A stretch of 64,000 nt of DNA from Bacillus sp. USDA818B3_A (GCF_009928415.1 NZ_JAABNN010000005.1:229265-293264), one strand, 5' to 3'; shown: positions 18,330 through 26,782, counted from the stretch's first letter. A program made the numbers and translations. The notes: a model not told the origin generated them from the letters alone.

Positions 18330-18417
18330 AGGATTTACACAATAAAAGGTCTGTACTTCTGTGCATTAAAAATACCCTTTAGGGGGAAATTTAAAAAAAG
18401 AGAGGAAGGTGGAGTAT

Positions 18418-18972
18418 GTGCCTGATCTTTTAGAAGCGTTGAAAAGTGTAGTTCAGTCTTTTATTAAAGATGAGAATAAAACGCCTCTTCATATTGGCGA
18501 GGCTATGGGATGCTGGATATTTTTAGCTTTAGTTGGTGAGACACAAGTACAGACTGAAGCAGGGATTAACAGTACAACGGACCCTGAATTGAGAAAAGCT
18601 CTCCAAGAAGCAGTTAACATGTTCAAATCGCAGAAAGAGCGAATTTCGGCATTTATGCGGTCAGAAGGGATTCCATTACCACCTCTGAGTGAATCGAAAC
18701 CAATCTCTGACCCGAATACTGTTCCATTGGGTGTTAAGCTGACAGATAACGAACTTGCAAACAGCCTTAAGAAAAAAATATCGATGGCGATTACAAACAG
18801 TTCGGAAACGGCGGCACAATCCCTTCGCAGCGATGTTAGTCTGATGTGGGCCGTATTTTTACAAGAACACATAACTTTTTTAACAACATTTAAATCATTG
18901 ATGCGAAAACGGGGATGGCTTAAGGTTCCACCACCGTATTATCCTGCAAGTTTGCCACAAACGGAAAAGTGA
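18418..18972 (+). CDS. DUF3231 family protein, first of a tandem pair
   Basis: 184 residues. It resembles half of the usual DUF3231 protein: an N-terminal P-L-HIGEAMGCW helix, then the segment VQTEAGINSTTDPELRKAL shared almost exactly with the next gene, and a C-terminal helix ending RGWLKVPPPYY. It is probably a helical-bundle, ferritin-like or spore-associated protein; the function is unknown. The start is GTG 18418, by alignment with the ATG of the neighbour and because GGTGGAG precedes it; a GTG three codons upstream overlaps that site. Confidence 0.75.
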   Translation: MPDLLEALKSVVQSFIKDENKTPLHIGEAMGCWIFLALVGETQVQTEAGINSTTDPELRKALQEAVNMFKSQKERISAFMRSEGIPLPPLSESKPISDPNTVPLGVKLTDNELANSLKKKISMAITNSSETAAQSLRSDVSLMWAVFLQEHITFLTTFKSLMRKRGWLKVPPPYYPASLPQTEK

Positions 18973-18982
18973 GGTGAGGAGT

Positions 18983-19531
18983 ATGCCAGATGTCATAAAA
19001 GCTGTTAATAATGTTATCCAATCATTTGTTGATGATGAACCCAAATCACCATTACATGTGGGGGAAGTCATGTCCTGCTGGTCCTATCTTTCCGAATTAT
19101 CGGATGAACAAGTTCATTCCGAAGCAGGGATTAACAGTACAACGGACCCCGAATTAAGAAAAGCTTTCCATGAAGCCGTAGAGATGTTCAAATCACAGAA
19201 AGAACGAATTATTACCTTTATGTTATCTGAGGGAGTTCCCATTCCGCCCTTAAGTGAGTCCAAGCCTCAGTCTAACCCAAGCGATGTTCCATTGGGTGTC
19301 AAGTTAACGGATGATGAACTTGCAAACAGCCTTAATATTAAAATGGTTATTTTAATTTCCTATTGTGCAAATGCAATCATTCAAACCGTGCGCAATGATG
19401 TTACCTTGATATGGCTTGAATATTTACAGGAATATATGACGTTTGGAGCAACCTTAAAAGAACTTGTGAAAAGACGGGGATGGCTTAAAGTGCCTCCATA
19501 CTACTATGCTCCAGGAGCACCAATAAAATGA
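18983..19531 (+). CDS. DUF3231 family protein, second of a tandem pair
   Basis: 182 residues, a close paralogue of the gene ten bases upstream. The two share the order HxGEVMSCW, SEAGINSTTDPELRKA, FKSQKERI, PLSESKP, VPLGVKLTDDELANSL and RGWLKVPPYYY. The middle third has diverged more (ILISYCANAIIQ against MAITNSSETAAQ). The ATG at 18983 follows GAGGTGAGGAGT. A terminator follows, so the pair is probably one transcript. The duplication is local and fairly old, judging by silent and replacement changes throughout. Confidence 0.75.
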   Translation: MPDVIKAVNNVIQSFVDDEPKSPLHVGEVMSCWSYLSELSDEQVHSEAGINSTTDPELRKAFHEAVEMFKSQKERIITFMLSEGVPIPPLSESKPQSNPSDVPLGVKLTDDELANSLNIKMVILISYCANAIIQTVRNDVTLIWLEYLQEYMTFGATLKELVKRRGWLKVPPYYYAPGAPIK

Positions 19532-19539
19532 CAAGCTAA

Positions 19540-19580
19540 AAAAGGACCTGGATAATCTACTCCCCGTCCTTTTCAACTGT
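19540..19580 (+). terminator. Terminator of the DUF3231 pair
   Basis: AAAAGGAC (19540-19547) pairs with GTCCTTTT (19566-19573). Confidence 0.7.
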
Positions 19581-19742
19581 TCTGTTTCGCAAAATTTTGA
19601 TTCTGCTTTTTCCCAAATAAGGGGCGCAATTCTTATTTCAGAAAAGTGCCCTATTATTCGTGAGTGGGTTCCATGCTTTTTAAATAAAATTTTTAAATAA
19701 AAAAACAGACTCAGTAAAAAGAGCCTGCATGAATTGTTATTC

Positions 19743-19830
19743 TTAATATTTACGGATGTTTGTTGCTCGAGCTCCACGTTGACCTTGCTCAACATCGAAA
19801 GTCACAGATTGACCTACTTCTAAAGGCCCC
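19743..19830 (-). pseudogene. Cold-shock protein, 3' fragment
   Basis: On the minus strand, 84-88 bases encode [16 protein letters not shown] followed by QRGARATNIRKY and a stop. This is the C-terminal third of a CspA-type cold-shock protein. The RNA-binding N-terminal half is missing and the fragment is fused directly to a piece of a GH3 gene. No start or ribosome site is present, so it is a relic. Confidence 0.75.
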
Positions 19831-19951
19831 ATTATCAATGGCACGCTTAAATGGGATTAACTCGAGTTTTTTTAGCTCCGTCAGATTTTTATAAACGATT
19901 GGCAACTCGAGATGGGAATCAACCGATGTATCTCCATGTCCAGGAAAACCT
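19828..19951 (-). pseudogene. Beta-N-acetylhexosaminidase (GH3, NagZ-like), internal fragment
   Basis: The minus strand encodes [20 protein letters not shown], then [22 protein letters not shown], in one open frame. FPGHGDT and the following DSH are the signature of NagZ-type glucosaminidases. Nothing of the gene remains on either side: upstream is the stop codon of the histidine kinase gene and downstream the frame breaks into a cold-shock gene fragment within GGGGCC (19825-19830). It is a deletion scar. Confidence 0.8.
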
Positions 19952-19959
19952 ATTTCACT

Positions 19960-21393
19960 TTAAATCATAGGTAATTCAAACCAGAAGCATGTATATCCTT
20001 CCTCAGGACTATCTACTCCGATTCTTCCATCGTGCCTTAGAATGATTTCACGTGCAATAGATAATCCAAGACCACTCCCCCCCATTCGACTTGTTCGCGC
20101 GGTATCGGAACGATAGAAACGATCAAATACCCGTTCTCGTTCTTCAGGTGATATACCAGATCCACGATCTGCTACTTCCACACGCACCCAATTGTTCTCC
20201 GAACACAGACGAACCCTCATCCACTTTCCAATAGCCCCATACTTAAGAGCATTTTCTAAAAAATTACTAATTACCCGTTCAATCTTCCCTGGGGTGATGT
20301 TCACCCAATACTCCTCTTCAGGTACATCAATATCTATCTCAATTCCTGAGGTCTCTACTTTTGGGAAAATAGCCACCACTTCCCGTCGAACTAATTCTGT
20401 TAGATTCAACCGAACTCGATCCCATTGTTCCTGATGTGCGTCTAATGAGGCAAGTTCAAATAGATCGTCAATCAACCCCTTGAGTAATAATCCTTTGTTA
20501 TGGATAACAGAAAGTGATGCTTGAGGATTATCGGTAATTCCATTTTCTAATGCTTCCGCATGGGCAAGAACAGCTGTAAGGGGAGTTCGAAGGTCATGAG
20601 AAGCCGCCGCTACCATATACCGGCGGGCTTTATCCAACTCTTCAATCTTCCTATTCGCTTTTTGAAGATTATCTGCCATCACATTTATATCCCGGCCAAG
20701 CGTACCAATTTCATCCATTCTTTTAAATTCCACTCGTGCGCTAAGATTCCCATGGGCAAATTGCTCCACAATGCTAGATAGCTTCAATATAGGATTTACC
20801 AAAATCCTGCCGTAAACAGAAAGAAGGATAAAACCAATGAGTATGATCGTTATAAGTAGACTGATTACCCAAAAAAGGGTGCCCGGCGGAGAGGTTATAT
20901 GATCAACGTTAGGGATTGAACTCGAAGGGATCGTAATAATATATAACCCCCAAATCTGACCATCTTTTTTAATTTCAACCACAAAAGGCAGCTTATCTAC
21001 ATACTTCACTTCCCAAAGTTGTTTTGAATAAAGATACAGATAATCTACGGCTTCTTGTATAGGGATGGTGTCTTCCTCGTTTTTGCTTAATCCCGGATGA
21101 GAATCAGCGAGAACGGAACCATCCATTTTTATTACTTGAATTCGTTCCCCAGGATACATTTTTTTAGGCATAAAGATCTCTTGAATCCTTGATTCATTGT
21201 TATGGTTTAATGCCGTTTCAATTTTTTCTACTCTTTCCGAAGATGAACTTTTTAAGTCAGCAAGGAGATTATATGCCATCGATGGACCACGAAAATAGGA
21301 ATAAAGCATACTAAACAAAATAAAAAAGACGGAGGCCAATGTCACGGCCACGATATAAACGAAAACCATCTTTACTTTTAGTTTTTTAAACAT
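19960..21393 (-). CDS. Membrane sensor histidine kinase
   Basis: 477 residues. Helix TM1 lies at about 8-31, an extracytoplasmic sensor region at about 32-170, and TM2 at about 172-195. A HAMP linker (to about 250) leads to a HisKA domain with phospho-acceptor His266 in AASHDLRTPL and an HATPase domain (about 355-475) with N, G1 and G2 boxes (FLENALKYG, DRGSGISPEER, GGSGLGLSIA). It should phosphorylate the OmpR-type regulator at 22065-22772, encoded upstream on the same strand. The two genes are separated by about 670 bp holding an inverted gene for a small secreted protein. Confidence 0.9.
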   Translation of the reverse strand: MFKKLKVKMVFVYIVAVTLASVFFILFSMLYSYFRGPSMAYNLLADLKSSSSERVEKIETALNHNNESRIQEIFMPKKMYPGERIQVIKMDGSVLADSHPGLSKNEEDTIPIQEAVDYLYLYSKQLWEVKYVDKLPFVVEIKKDGQIWGLYIITIPSSSIPNVDHITSPPGTLFWVISLLITIILIGFILLSVYGRILVNPILKLSSIVEQFAHGNLSARVEFKRMDEIGTLGRDINVMADNLQKANRKIEELDKARRYMVAAASHDLRTPLTAVLAHAEALENGITDNPQASLSVIHNKGLLLKGLIDDLFELASLDAHQEQWDRVRLNLTELVRREVVAIFPKVETSGIEIDIDVPEEEYWVNITPGKIERVISNFLENALKYGAIGKWMRVRLCSENNWVRVEVADRGSGISPEERERVFDRFYRSDTARTSRMGGSGLGLSIAREIILRHDGRIGVDSPEEGYTCFWFELPMI

Positions 21394-21461
21394 ATAGAAA
21401 ACTCCTATTTCTGAAGATTATTAATTTTATAAAAATATAGGTCAATATTAATGGATAATTG

Positions 21462-21507
21462 TTAACATTTTCCTAGTTTTCTTGTAAAATATAAATATTG
21501 GCCAATA
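21462..21507 (+). promoter_or_regulatory. Promoter with palindrome before the small secreted protein gene
   Basis: TTAACA (21462-21467), 17 bp, TAAAAT (21485-21490), followed at the start point by the perfect palindrome TATTGGCCAATA (21496-21507), a possible operator. Confidence 0.5.
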
Positions 21508-21544
21508 AACGATTTATTCTTAAATATCAAATTGGGGGTATCAT

Positions 21545-21901
21545 ATGGTTTCTATCAACCGATTAGTTATTTGTCTTATTCTTCTATTAAGCATGATTGC
21601 AACTCCAGCGTTTGCTGCGGAAAATCCAAGTGAGATTAATCAAGTAAAGGCTTTATTGTTTTCCTCTTCTACTTTTAAGGAGGGCGAAAAAGCGTTAAGC
21701 GATTCTGGATACGAAATTGATCGATCAAAGATTGTGATCATCGATCTAGGAAACCGGAGTTATCAGGTTTACCTTACATATAAGGGATCCGATCATGAAT
21801 ATGATATTGAATTTGAAATTAACTTACCAGAAGGGAAAGTATCTCATCGTAAACCAGGTGACGGCCAGTGGTCATGGCCGTGGCTCCCTATTTTCTGGTA
21901 A
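21545..21901 (+). CDS. Small secreted protein of unknown function
   Basis: 118 residues. A Sec signal peptide (about 1-25: a short basic start, LVICLILLLSMIATPAFA, cleavage after AFA) is followed by a mature part of about 90 residues with two strands, VYLTYKGSDHEYDIEFEI, and an aromatic C-terminus WSWPWLPIFW. The beta-rich mature domain somewhat resembles a PepSY-like fold, but I do not recognise a family. It has a GGGGG ribosome site and its own terminator. It lies inverted between the kinase and regulator genes, so it may be a target or an accessory sensor of that system. Confidence 0.7.
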   Translation: MVSINRLVICLILLLSMIATPAFAAENPSEINQVKALLFSSSTFKEGEKALSDSGYEIDRSKIVIIDLGNRSYQVYLTYKGSDHEYDIEFEINLPEGKVSHRKPGDGQWSWPWLPIFW

Positions 21902-21914
21902 TAAAACCATTTGA

Positions 21915-21941
21915 GGTATGCCAGGGGCATACCTTTTTTTA
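21915..21941 (+). terminator. Terminator of the small secreted protein gene
   Basis: AGGTATGCC (21915-21923) pairs with GGCATACCT (21926-21934), then a T run. Confidence 0.9.
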
Positions 21942-22064
21942 TATAAGTCCTTCATATTTCCCGATTGACATTGAGTTCATCATCGATACACCTCCTTCTA
22001 ACAATCATAAGGAGACAATCTTACATCAACCTAAATAGAAGCTTACAAATTTATGTTCTTTCCA

Positions 22065-22772
22065 TTAGGCATCCTTTGCAAAGCGATATCCTAGACCACG
22101 TACGGTTATTACATACCGAGGTTTGGACGGGTCTGCCTCGATTTTCTCACGGAGCCGGCGGATATGTACCATTACTGTATTATCATCACTGGTATAGTAT
22201 CCATCACTCCAAACGTTGCTGAAAATTTGTTCCTTCGTAAATACTTGCCCTGGGCGGGAGATAAGGAACCGGAGTAATTCATACTCTTTAGCAGATAATG
22301 TGATTTCACGGCCTTCCCTTCGGACCACACATGCCCCAAGATCGATTTCTAGATCAGAGAAAATTAACACATCGGTTTCATTGTTAGCTTGGTTTCCTTT
22401 TAATTCACGATAACGCCTCAAATGTGCCTTCACTCTTGCAGTTAACGCCAAACCTGAAAATGGCTTCGTTATATAATCATCTGCCCCCAGACCAAGACCC
22501 AAAACTTGATCTACTTCTTCTCCACGAGCAGTAAGAAAAATCACCGGTACATCGATACGTAATGTCCGCAGCTTCATACATATTTCAAACCCATCCAATC
22601 CCGGGAGCATCACATCCAATAAAATTAAGTCCCATTCACCGGATGATGCAGCTGTAAGAGCATCATGCCCATTATCAATCCATTCGGTTTGAAATCCTTC
22701 TTTCCTAAGATACGTCCCTATCACACTAGCGATCGCATCATCATCCTCAATAATTAACACTCTTCCATCCAT
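22065..22772 (-). CDS. OmpR/PhoB-family response regulator
   Basis: 235 residues. The receiver domain (about 1-118) has the acidic pocket IIEDDD (8-13), phospho-acceptor Asp53 in LLDVMLPG and the conserved KPF lysine. The winged-helix effector (about 130-232) ends in IRRLREKIEADPSKPRYVITVRGLGYRF-type sequence, diagnostic of OmpR/PhoB. The ATG at 22772 follows GGGAGG; a 28-codon extension upstream of it is not needed. It is the partner of the kinase at 19960-21393 and is divergent from the AlaRS-like operon. Confidence 0.92.
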   Translation of the reverse strand: MDGRVLIIEDDDAIASVIGTYLRKEGFQTEWIDNGHDALTAASSGEWDLILLDVMLPGLDGFEICMKLRTLRIDVPVIFLTARGEEVDQVLGLGLGADDYITKPFSGLALTARVKAHLRRYRELKGNQANNETDVLIFSDLEIDLGACVVRREGREITLSAKEYELLRFLISRPGQVFTKEQIFSNVWSDGYYTSDDNTVMVHIRRLREKIEADPSKPRYVITVRGLGYRFAKDA

Positions 22773-22906
22773 ATACTGATTCCTCCCTATAAACACATCC
22801 TTAATAAATTCCATGCCCAACTGATATTCCCTGCCAGCCATTTTTAGACCTATCAAAAATTGTAAGATTGGTGTATTTCATTTTTAAGCTGCTGTTTATA
22901 AACTTG

Positions 22907-22922
22907 TAAGGTTCGAACCTTA
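22907..22922. promoter_or_regulatory. 16-bp perfect palindrome before the AlaRS-like operon
   Basis: TAAGGTTCGAACCTTA is perfectly symmetric. It lies 62 bp before the TTG start at 22984, in the gap shared with the response regulator gene. A 10-bp palindrome GTTTATAAAC lies just left of it. It is a likely operator; the binding protein is unknown. Confidence 0.5.
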
Positions 22923-22983
22923 ACATAATAATCAAGCAAGGCAAACCAAACTTGTAACAAATTGATAAAAGAGGTGGAAAAAG

Positions 22984-24237
22984 TTGATTCGTCAATTGTT
23001 TTTTCGTATGGGAGAAGAAAGAAATTATAACATTTTGCCAGAAGTGTCCCTGGTAAGAGAAAACCAGGACACATACTATATCGGCTCTGCTGTCATGGCA
23101 CACATGCATTTATTTGAAAAAAAACAACACACTCCGGCAGCTTATGTGGCCGCCCAAAGAATATTCTCGAGCAAAAGGCTGCAGGAGATTGGCAAGTATC
23201 CCTTATCAACGTCATTTGAAGTAATGTTATCAATGTTTCGTTTTGGAGATACAGACGGCCGGGAAGCGTTAAGATTTGCCATAGATTTTGTCTGCAAAGC
23301 CATTAACGGAGACCCAGGTAAATTGATTTTTCTTGCACCATATGAACTTGGATTAAGAAATGATGTTCTATCGCTAGGTATTTCCTCGAATCGTGTGATT
23401 AGTTGGAATCAAAGTCTGGAGACCAGTTTAGGAAACGGTCGACCGACTGGCTATTATGTAAAAATGTTCTACCCCTATCGGCATGGGCTCATTCCTATTG
23501 GTTCTATTGGCTTTATAGAATCAAATGGCACTCTATCCGTAGATAGTGCTTTTTTTATGGAACGACTTTCTTTTGTAAGAGAAGGCCTTCCTACCTTTTA
23601 TCAAGATCAATACTTTGCTCCCTTATCGAATATTGTCAACAACCATGAATTTTTTGCAGATTTATCCTTTTACGATAAAAATTTATGGATCAATCATATT
23701 CGATCAATCGTTGCGTTGTTAGTAGATGGGGCTGCGTTTGAATCTAAAGGTGCTGGTCATGCATTGAAAAAAATGGTTCGTCAGCTATCCGTAACGATTG
23801 CAGGAAAAAAACTTCCTCAGGAATTAGGAGAAAAGTTGACCTTAGCTGCCAACCAATGCTTGTTTCACCTAGGTTATTTAAACGTAATCGAATACAAAAA
23901 ACTTAGTGAGACATGGATGACTAAAATGACGACTGCCTCCAATCAAATATTAAAAGAAAAAAAAGCATTTATAAAAGCTTTACGCGCTAAGCAAAACAAT
24001 ATGTCTATGGAAGAATTACAAAAATGGGAGTCTGAACGAGGTCTAAAACTTGAATGGCTAGAAAAATTTGCTTTGCAAGAAGGGGTTTCTTTGTCATGCC
24101 CGCCAAAGATAAAAAAACATCAGTTTAGAAATGAATGTTACTCTTTCTCAGAAACAGACCGAATGAAGGACCCGATTCAGTTTATTAAAGAATCAGAAAA
24201 CCAAAAAATGAAGGGAGTTTTGATTAAACATGGGTAA
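22984..24237 (+). CDS. Truncated alanyl-tRNA synthetase-like protein
   Basis: 417 residues. It aligns by eye with the AlaRS catalytic core and mid domain only: ATP-pocket region YYIGSAVMAHMHLF (31-44), motif 2 region TSFEVMLSMFRFGD (76-89, for TFFEMLGNFSFGD), motif 3 SVDSAFFMERL (185-195, for SVDTGMGLERI) and tRNA-region NHIRSIVALLVDG (237-249) with a helix for GYVLRRIIRRAV. The editing and C-terminal domains are missing and several active-site glycines are changed. The aspartate that holds the substrate amino group in AlaRS is kept (Asp187). It may activate an amino acid for a small molecule, not for translation (inference). TTG start behind GAGGTGG; overlaps the next gene by 8 bases. Confidence 0.7.
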   Translation: MIRQLFFRMGEERNYNILPEVSLVRENQDTYYIGSAVMAHMHLFEKKQHTPAAYVAAQRIFSSKRLQEIGKYPLSTSFEVMLSMFRFGDTDGREALRFAIDFVCKAINGDPGKLIFLAPYELGLRNDVLSLGISSNRVISWNQSLETSLGNGRPTGYYVKMFYPYRHGLIPIGSIGFIESNGTLSVDSAFFMERLSFVREGLPTFYQDQYFAPLSNIVNNHEFFADLSFYDKNLWINHIRSIVALLVDGAAFESKGAGHALKKMVRQLSVTIAGKKLPQELGEKLTLAANQCLFHLGYLNVIEYKKLSETWMTKMTTASNQILKEKKAFIKALRAKQNNMSMEELQKWESERGLKLEWLEKFALQEGVSLSCPPKIKKHQFRNECYSFSETDRMKDPIQFIKESENQKMKGVLIKHG

Positions 24238-25471
24238 ACATATTTTAGTAATTGGTGGATTTAGTATTATGCATAAACGGTTAAAAAAATTAGGGGCTAA
24301 AATTACTCTGATCAACGTATCTTCTGAAATTAAATCAAATGAGAAAGAAACCTACCACCGTATCATTGGTGTACCAAAAGATAAGAGCATGATTGAGTGG
24401 ATGGAGATTGCTGCCTTTTTCCAAACACAAGACCCTTTTGATGGCATCGCCTGCTTCCATGAAATGGATCAAGAAAAGGCTGCTTATATTGCGCAAGAAC
24501 TAAAATTAACCTATTTAGACCCCATTGTGATTGAGAGAACCCGCAACAAAATCATAATGAGATCCATCTTAAGAGAATATGGTGTGGATCAAACAAAAAA
24601 TACCATTGTTAACAGCCCTGAAGAGATTGCTAGTTTCGGTGAAAAGCATGGATATCCTATTATCATCAAACCCGTTGATGGCTGGGGAAGCATTGGCGTA
24701 GCTAAAATTCAAAACGCAGAGGAATTAGAACATGCGTTAGGCTGGTACCAAACGGCAGATTTCGGTTCCGGGATGATTGTAGAGGAATACTTAGAGGGAA
24801 AAGAATTTAGTGTCGAAGCCTTTTCGGAGAACGGGATTCATAAAATCATGTGTATCACTGAAAAATTTAAAGAGGAACAACATTTTGTTGAAGTCGGCCA
24901 TCGACTTCCTTATCAAGGGGTGTATTTTGATTACGAACGCTCCATTCATGAATTTGTTCAACATGCCCTCACCGCTATTGGAATAACGCATGGCCCAAGC
25001 CACACGGAAATCATGTTAACAAGCGATGGTCCTAAAATCATCGAAACCCATACCCGCTTAGGAGGAGACTTTATTCCAGAGTTAATCCATATGGCAAGTG
25101 GAATAGAATTACTAGATTTATGGGCAAAACAAGCGATGGGTGAAAGTATTATTAACGAGATTCCCCAAACGCCAAACATGAAAAAATCAGCTGCTATTTG
25201 GTATGGAACACCTTCTACGACTGGGGTAGTGAAAGAAATTCTAGGTGAAGAAGAAGCAAACTCGACAGCAGGAGTTTCGAGAGTTGAAATCTTGCAAAAA
25301 CAAGGACATAAAATTACTGGAATGAAAGACTCCTTCTCCCGTTCCGCTTGCGTACTGGCAACAGGAGAAAACACAGATGCCGCCATGAGTAATGCGCAGT
25401 GTGCCCTTAGCAAGATCCAATTTATTATAGAAGATGAGCAAAATGAAGGAGTTATCGTATGCTCCAGTTAA
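24230..25471 (+). CDS. ATP-grasp ligase, amino-acid-ligase-like
   Basis: 413 residues. The ATP-grasp fold has a pre-grasp domain (1-100), the nucleotide-binding lysine/glycine loop IIIKPVDGWGSIGV (about 144-157), the VEEYLEGKEFSVE segment and the Mg-binding strand HTEIMLTSDGPKIIETHTRLGGD. The C-terminal domain (about 315-410) matches the layout of BacD/L-amino-acid ligases. Such enzymes form a peptide or amide bond through an acyl phosphate. It overlaps both neighbours (8 and 13 bases), so translation is coupled. Substrates are unknown; the aaRS-like partner points to an amino acid or dipeptide product. Confidence 0.82.
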   Translation: MGKHILVIGGFSIMHKRLKKLGAKITLINVSSEIKSNEKETYHRIIGVPKDKSMIEWMEIAAFFQTQDPFDGIACFHEMDQEKAAYIAQELKLTYLDPIVIERTRNKIIMRSILREYGVDQTKNTIVNSPEEIASFGEKHGYPIIIKPVDGWGSIGVAKIQNAEELEHALGWYQTADFGSGMIVEEYLEGKEFSVEAFSENGIHKIMCITEKFKEEQHFVEVGHRLPYQGVYFDYERSIHEFVQHALTAIGITHGPSHTEIMLTSDGPKIIETHTRLGGDFIPELIHMASGIELLDLWAKQAMGESIINEIPQTPNMKKSAAIWYGTPSTTGVVKEILGEEEANSTAGVSRVEILQKQGHKITGMKDSFSRSACVLATGENTDAAMSNAQCALSKIQFIIEDEQNEGVIVCSS

Positions 25472-26703
25472 TCAAGTTCAGGCCGTTCTTTCTCTATCTA
25501 TTCAGTCATACGCTATCAAACATTGGATTAGGCATTCACTTATTCACTATGTCTTGGTTAGTACTGGACCTAACGGAATCCACGTCTTCCCTGGGCTGGT
25601 TGTTCTCCTTGTCAACCTTACCAGTCATTATTCTCTCACCCTTCTTCGGGGTGTTAATAGATAATTGGGATAGAAGAATGATTGTAGTAATCATTCAAGG
25701 CTTGAAAGGGATTCTATTGCTCACTGTGCCGATTCTTTTACTCACAGGGACCTTTCATCTCCCCGTCCTTTATGGCATCTCATTTCTCATGGCCATAGCA
25801 GACCGCTTATATTATCCAGCCTCAAAGGGACTCATGAGAGAAATGCTTTCTAAAGATCAATTACTATCGGCAAACTCTATGGCTGGTGTAGCTATGCAAT
25901 TAGGAATGTTGATTGGTTCGGTCATTGCTGGCTTCCTGCTACACTTAATCGGAGGAGCAAATACCATTCTTGCTAATTCAATACTTGCATTTGCTTCTAG
26001 CTTTATGATCTTTTTCACGCGAAAAGGGATGGTCAATCCTAAATCCAAAATTGGGAAAGGGTATAACTCATTCTTCGGTGAATTAAGGGATGGCTTAAAG
26101 TATGTAAGAGATAACAAAACGATATTAAAAATCGCGGTTTTGGTTGCCGTAACAGAGTTCACCATTCAAATTTATAATATTTTAAGTGTCCCGTTCATTC
26201 GAAATGATATGAAAATGGGACCAGAGGTTTTGGGATTACTAGATTCGTTTTTTGCCTGGGGAGCGATCATTGGAGGAATTACTTTAACCACTATGATTAC
26301 TTGGTTTGGCAGGAAATATTTTATGTCGATCAGCCTGCTGCTAATGGGAGTCTTCTTTGGAATGATCCCTTTGATGGAAGGAATTTTTTCTGGAGGTGCT
26401 ATTTTCCTCTTGTTCGGAACGACGCTCCTGCAGGCGCGTACCCTGTTTAGTACGTTAATCCATGAACAGGTAGAAACCCATTACCAAGGCCGAGTGAACA
26501 GTATGATTTACACTTTAACGTCCATATTTGGGTTTGTTATCTATGCGATTATTGGCTATATAGGTGAAAAGGTTTCCCCTTCCCTTGTATTTCATGCGAT
26601 TGGTTTAATCATCGTGTCTGGATCCATTATTTTGTATATTGTTTCTGATAGACTATTACCCGCAAAAGAGTCTGAGTGCAACACTGTTGAAGCAGTAAAA
26701 TAG
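25459..26703 (+). CDS. MFS exporter of the AlaRS-like/ATP-grasp operon
   Basis: 414 residues, about 12 membrane helices. The type resembles EntS-like exporters (MFS_3), with the helix 2-3 loop GVLIDNWDRRMIV matching motif A. Its start lies inside the ATP-grasp gene (13-base overlap), so it belongs to the same pathway and probably exports the product or gives self-protection. A terminator follows at 26783. Confidence 0.85.
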   Translation: MLQLIKFRPFFLYLFSHTLSNIGLGIHLFTMSWLVLDLTESTSSLGWLFSLSTLPVIILSPFFGVLIDNWDRRMIVVIIQGLKGILLLTVPILLLTGTFHLPVLYGISFLMAIADRLYYPASKGLMREMLSKDQLLSANSMAGVAMQLGMLIGSVIAGFLLHLIGGANTILANSILAFASSFMIFFTRKGMVNPKSKIGKGYNSFFGELRDGLKYVRDNKTILKIAVLVAVTEFTIQIYNILSVPFIRNDMKMGPEVLGLLDSFFAWGAIIGGITLTTMITWFGRKYFMSISLLLMGVFFGMIPLMEGIFSGGAIFLLFGTTLLQARTLFSTLIHEQVETHYQGRVNSMIYTLTSIFGFVIYAIIGYIGEKVSPSLVFHAIGLIIVSGSIILYIVSDRLLPAKESECNTVEAVK

Positions 26704-26782
26704 ATACCCAGGTGGAAATCCTATAAATTAAGGTGCCGAAATGACAGTCGCATTGGTATCGTTTTGGAATATAGGAGATTAA

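Noticed and set aside
21965..22222. Plus-strand frame opposite the response regulator's 3' end
   Set aside because: It is antisense shadow of the regulator gene with no ribosome site.
22984..24237. Housekeeping alanyl-tRNA synthetase with a frameshift
   Set aside because: The frame is intact, the stop overlaps the next gene, several catalytic positions differ, and no editing-domain sequence follows in any frame.
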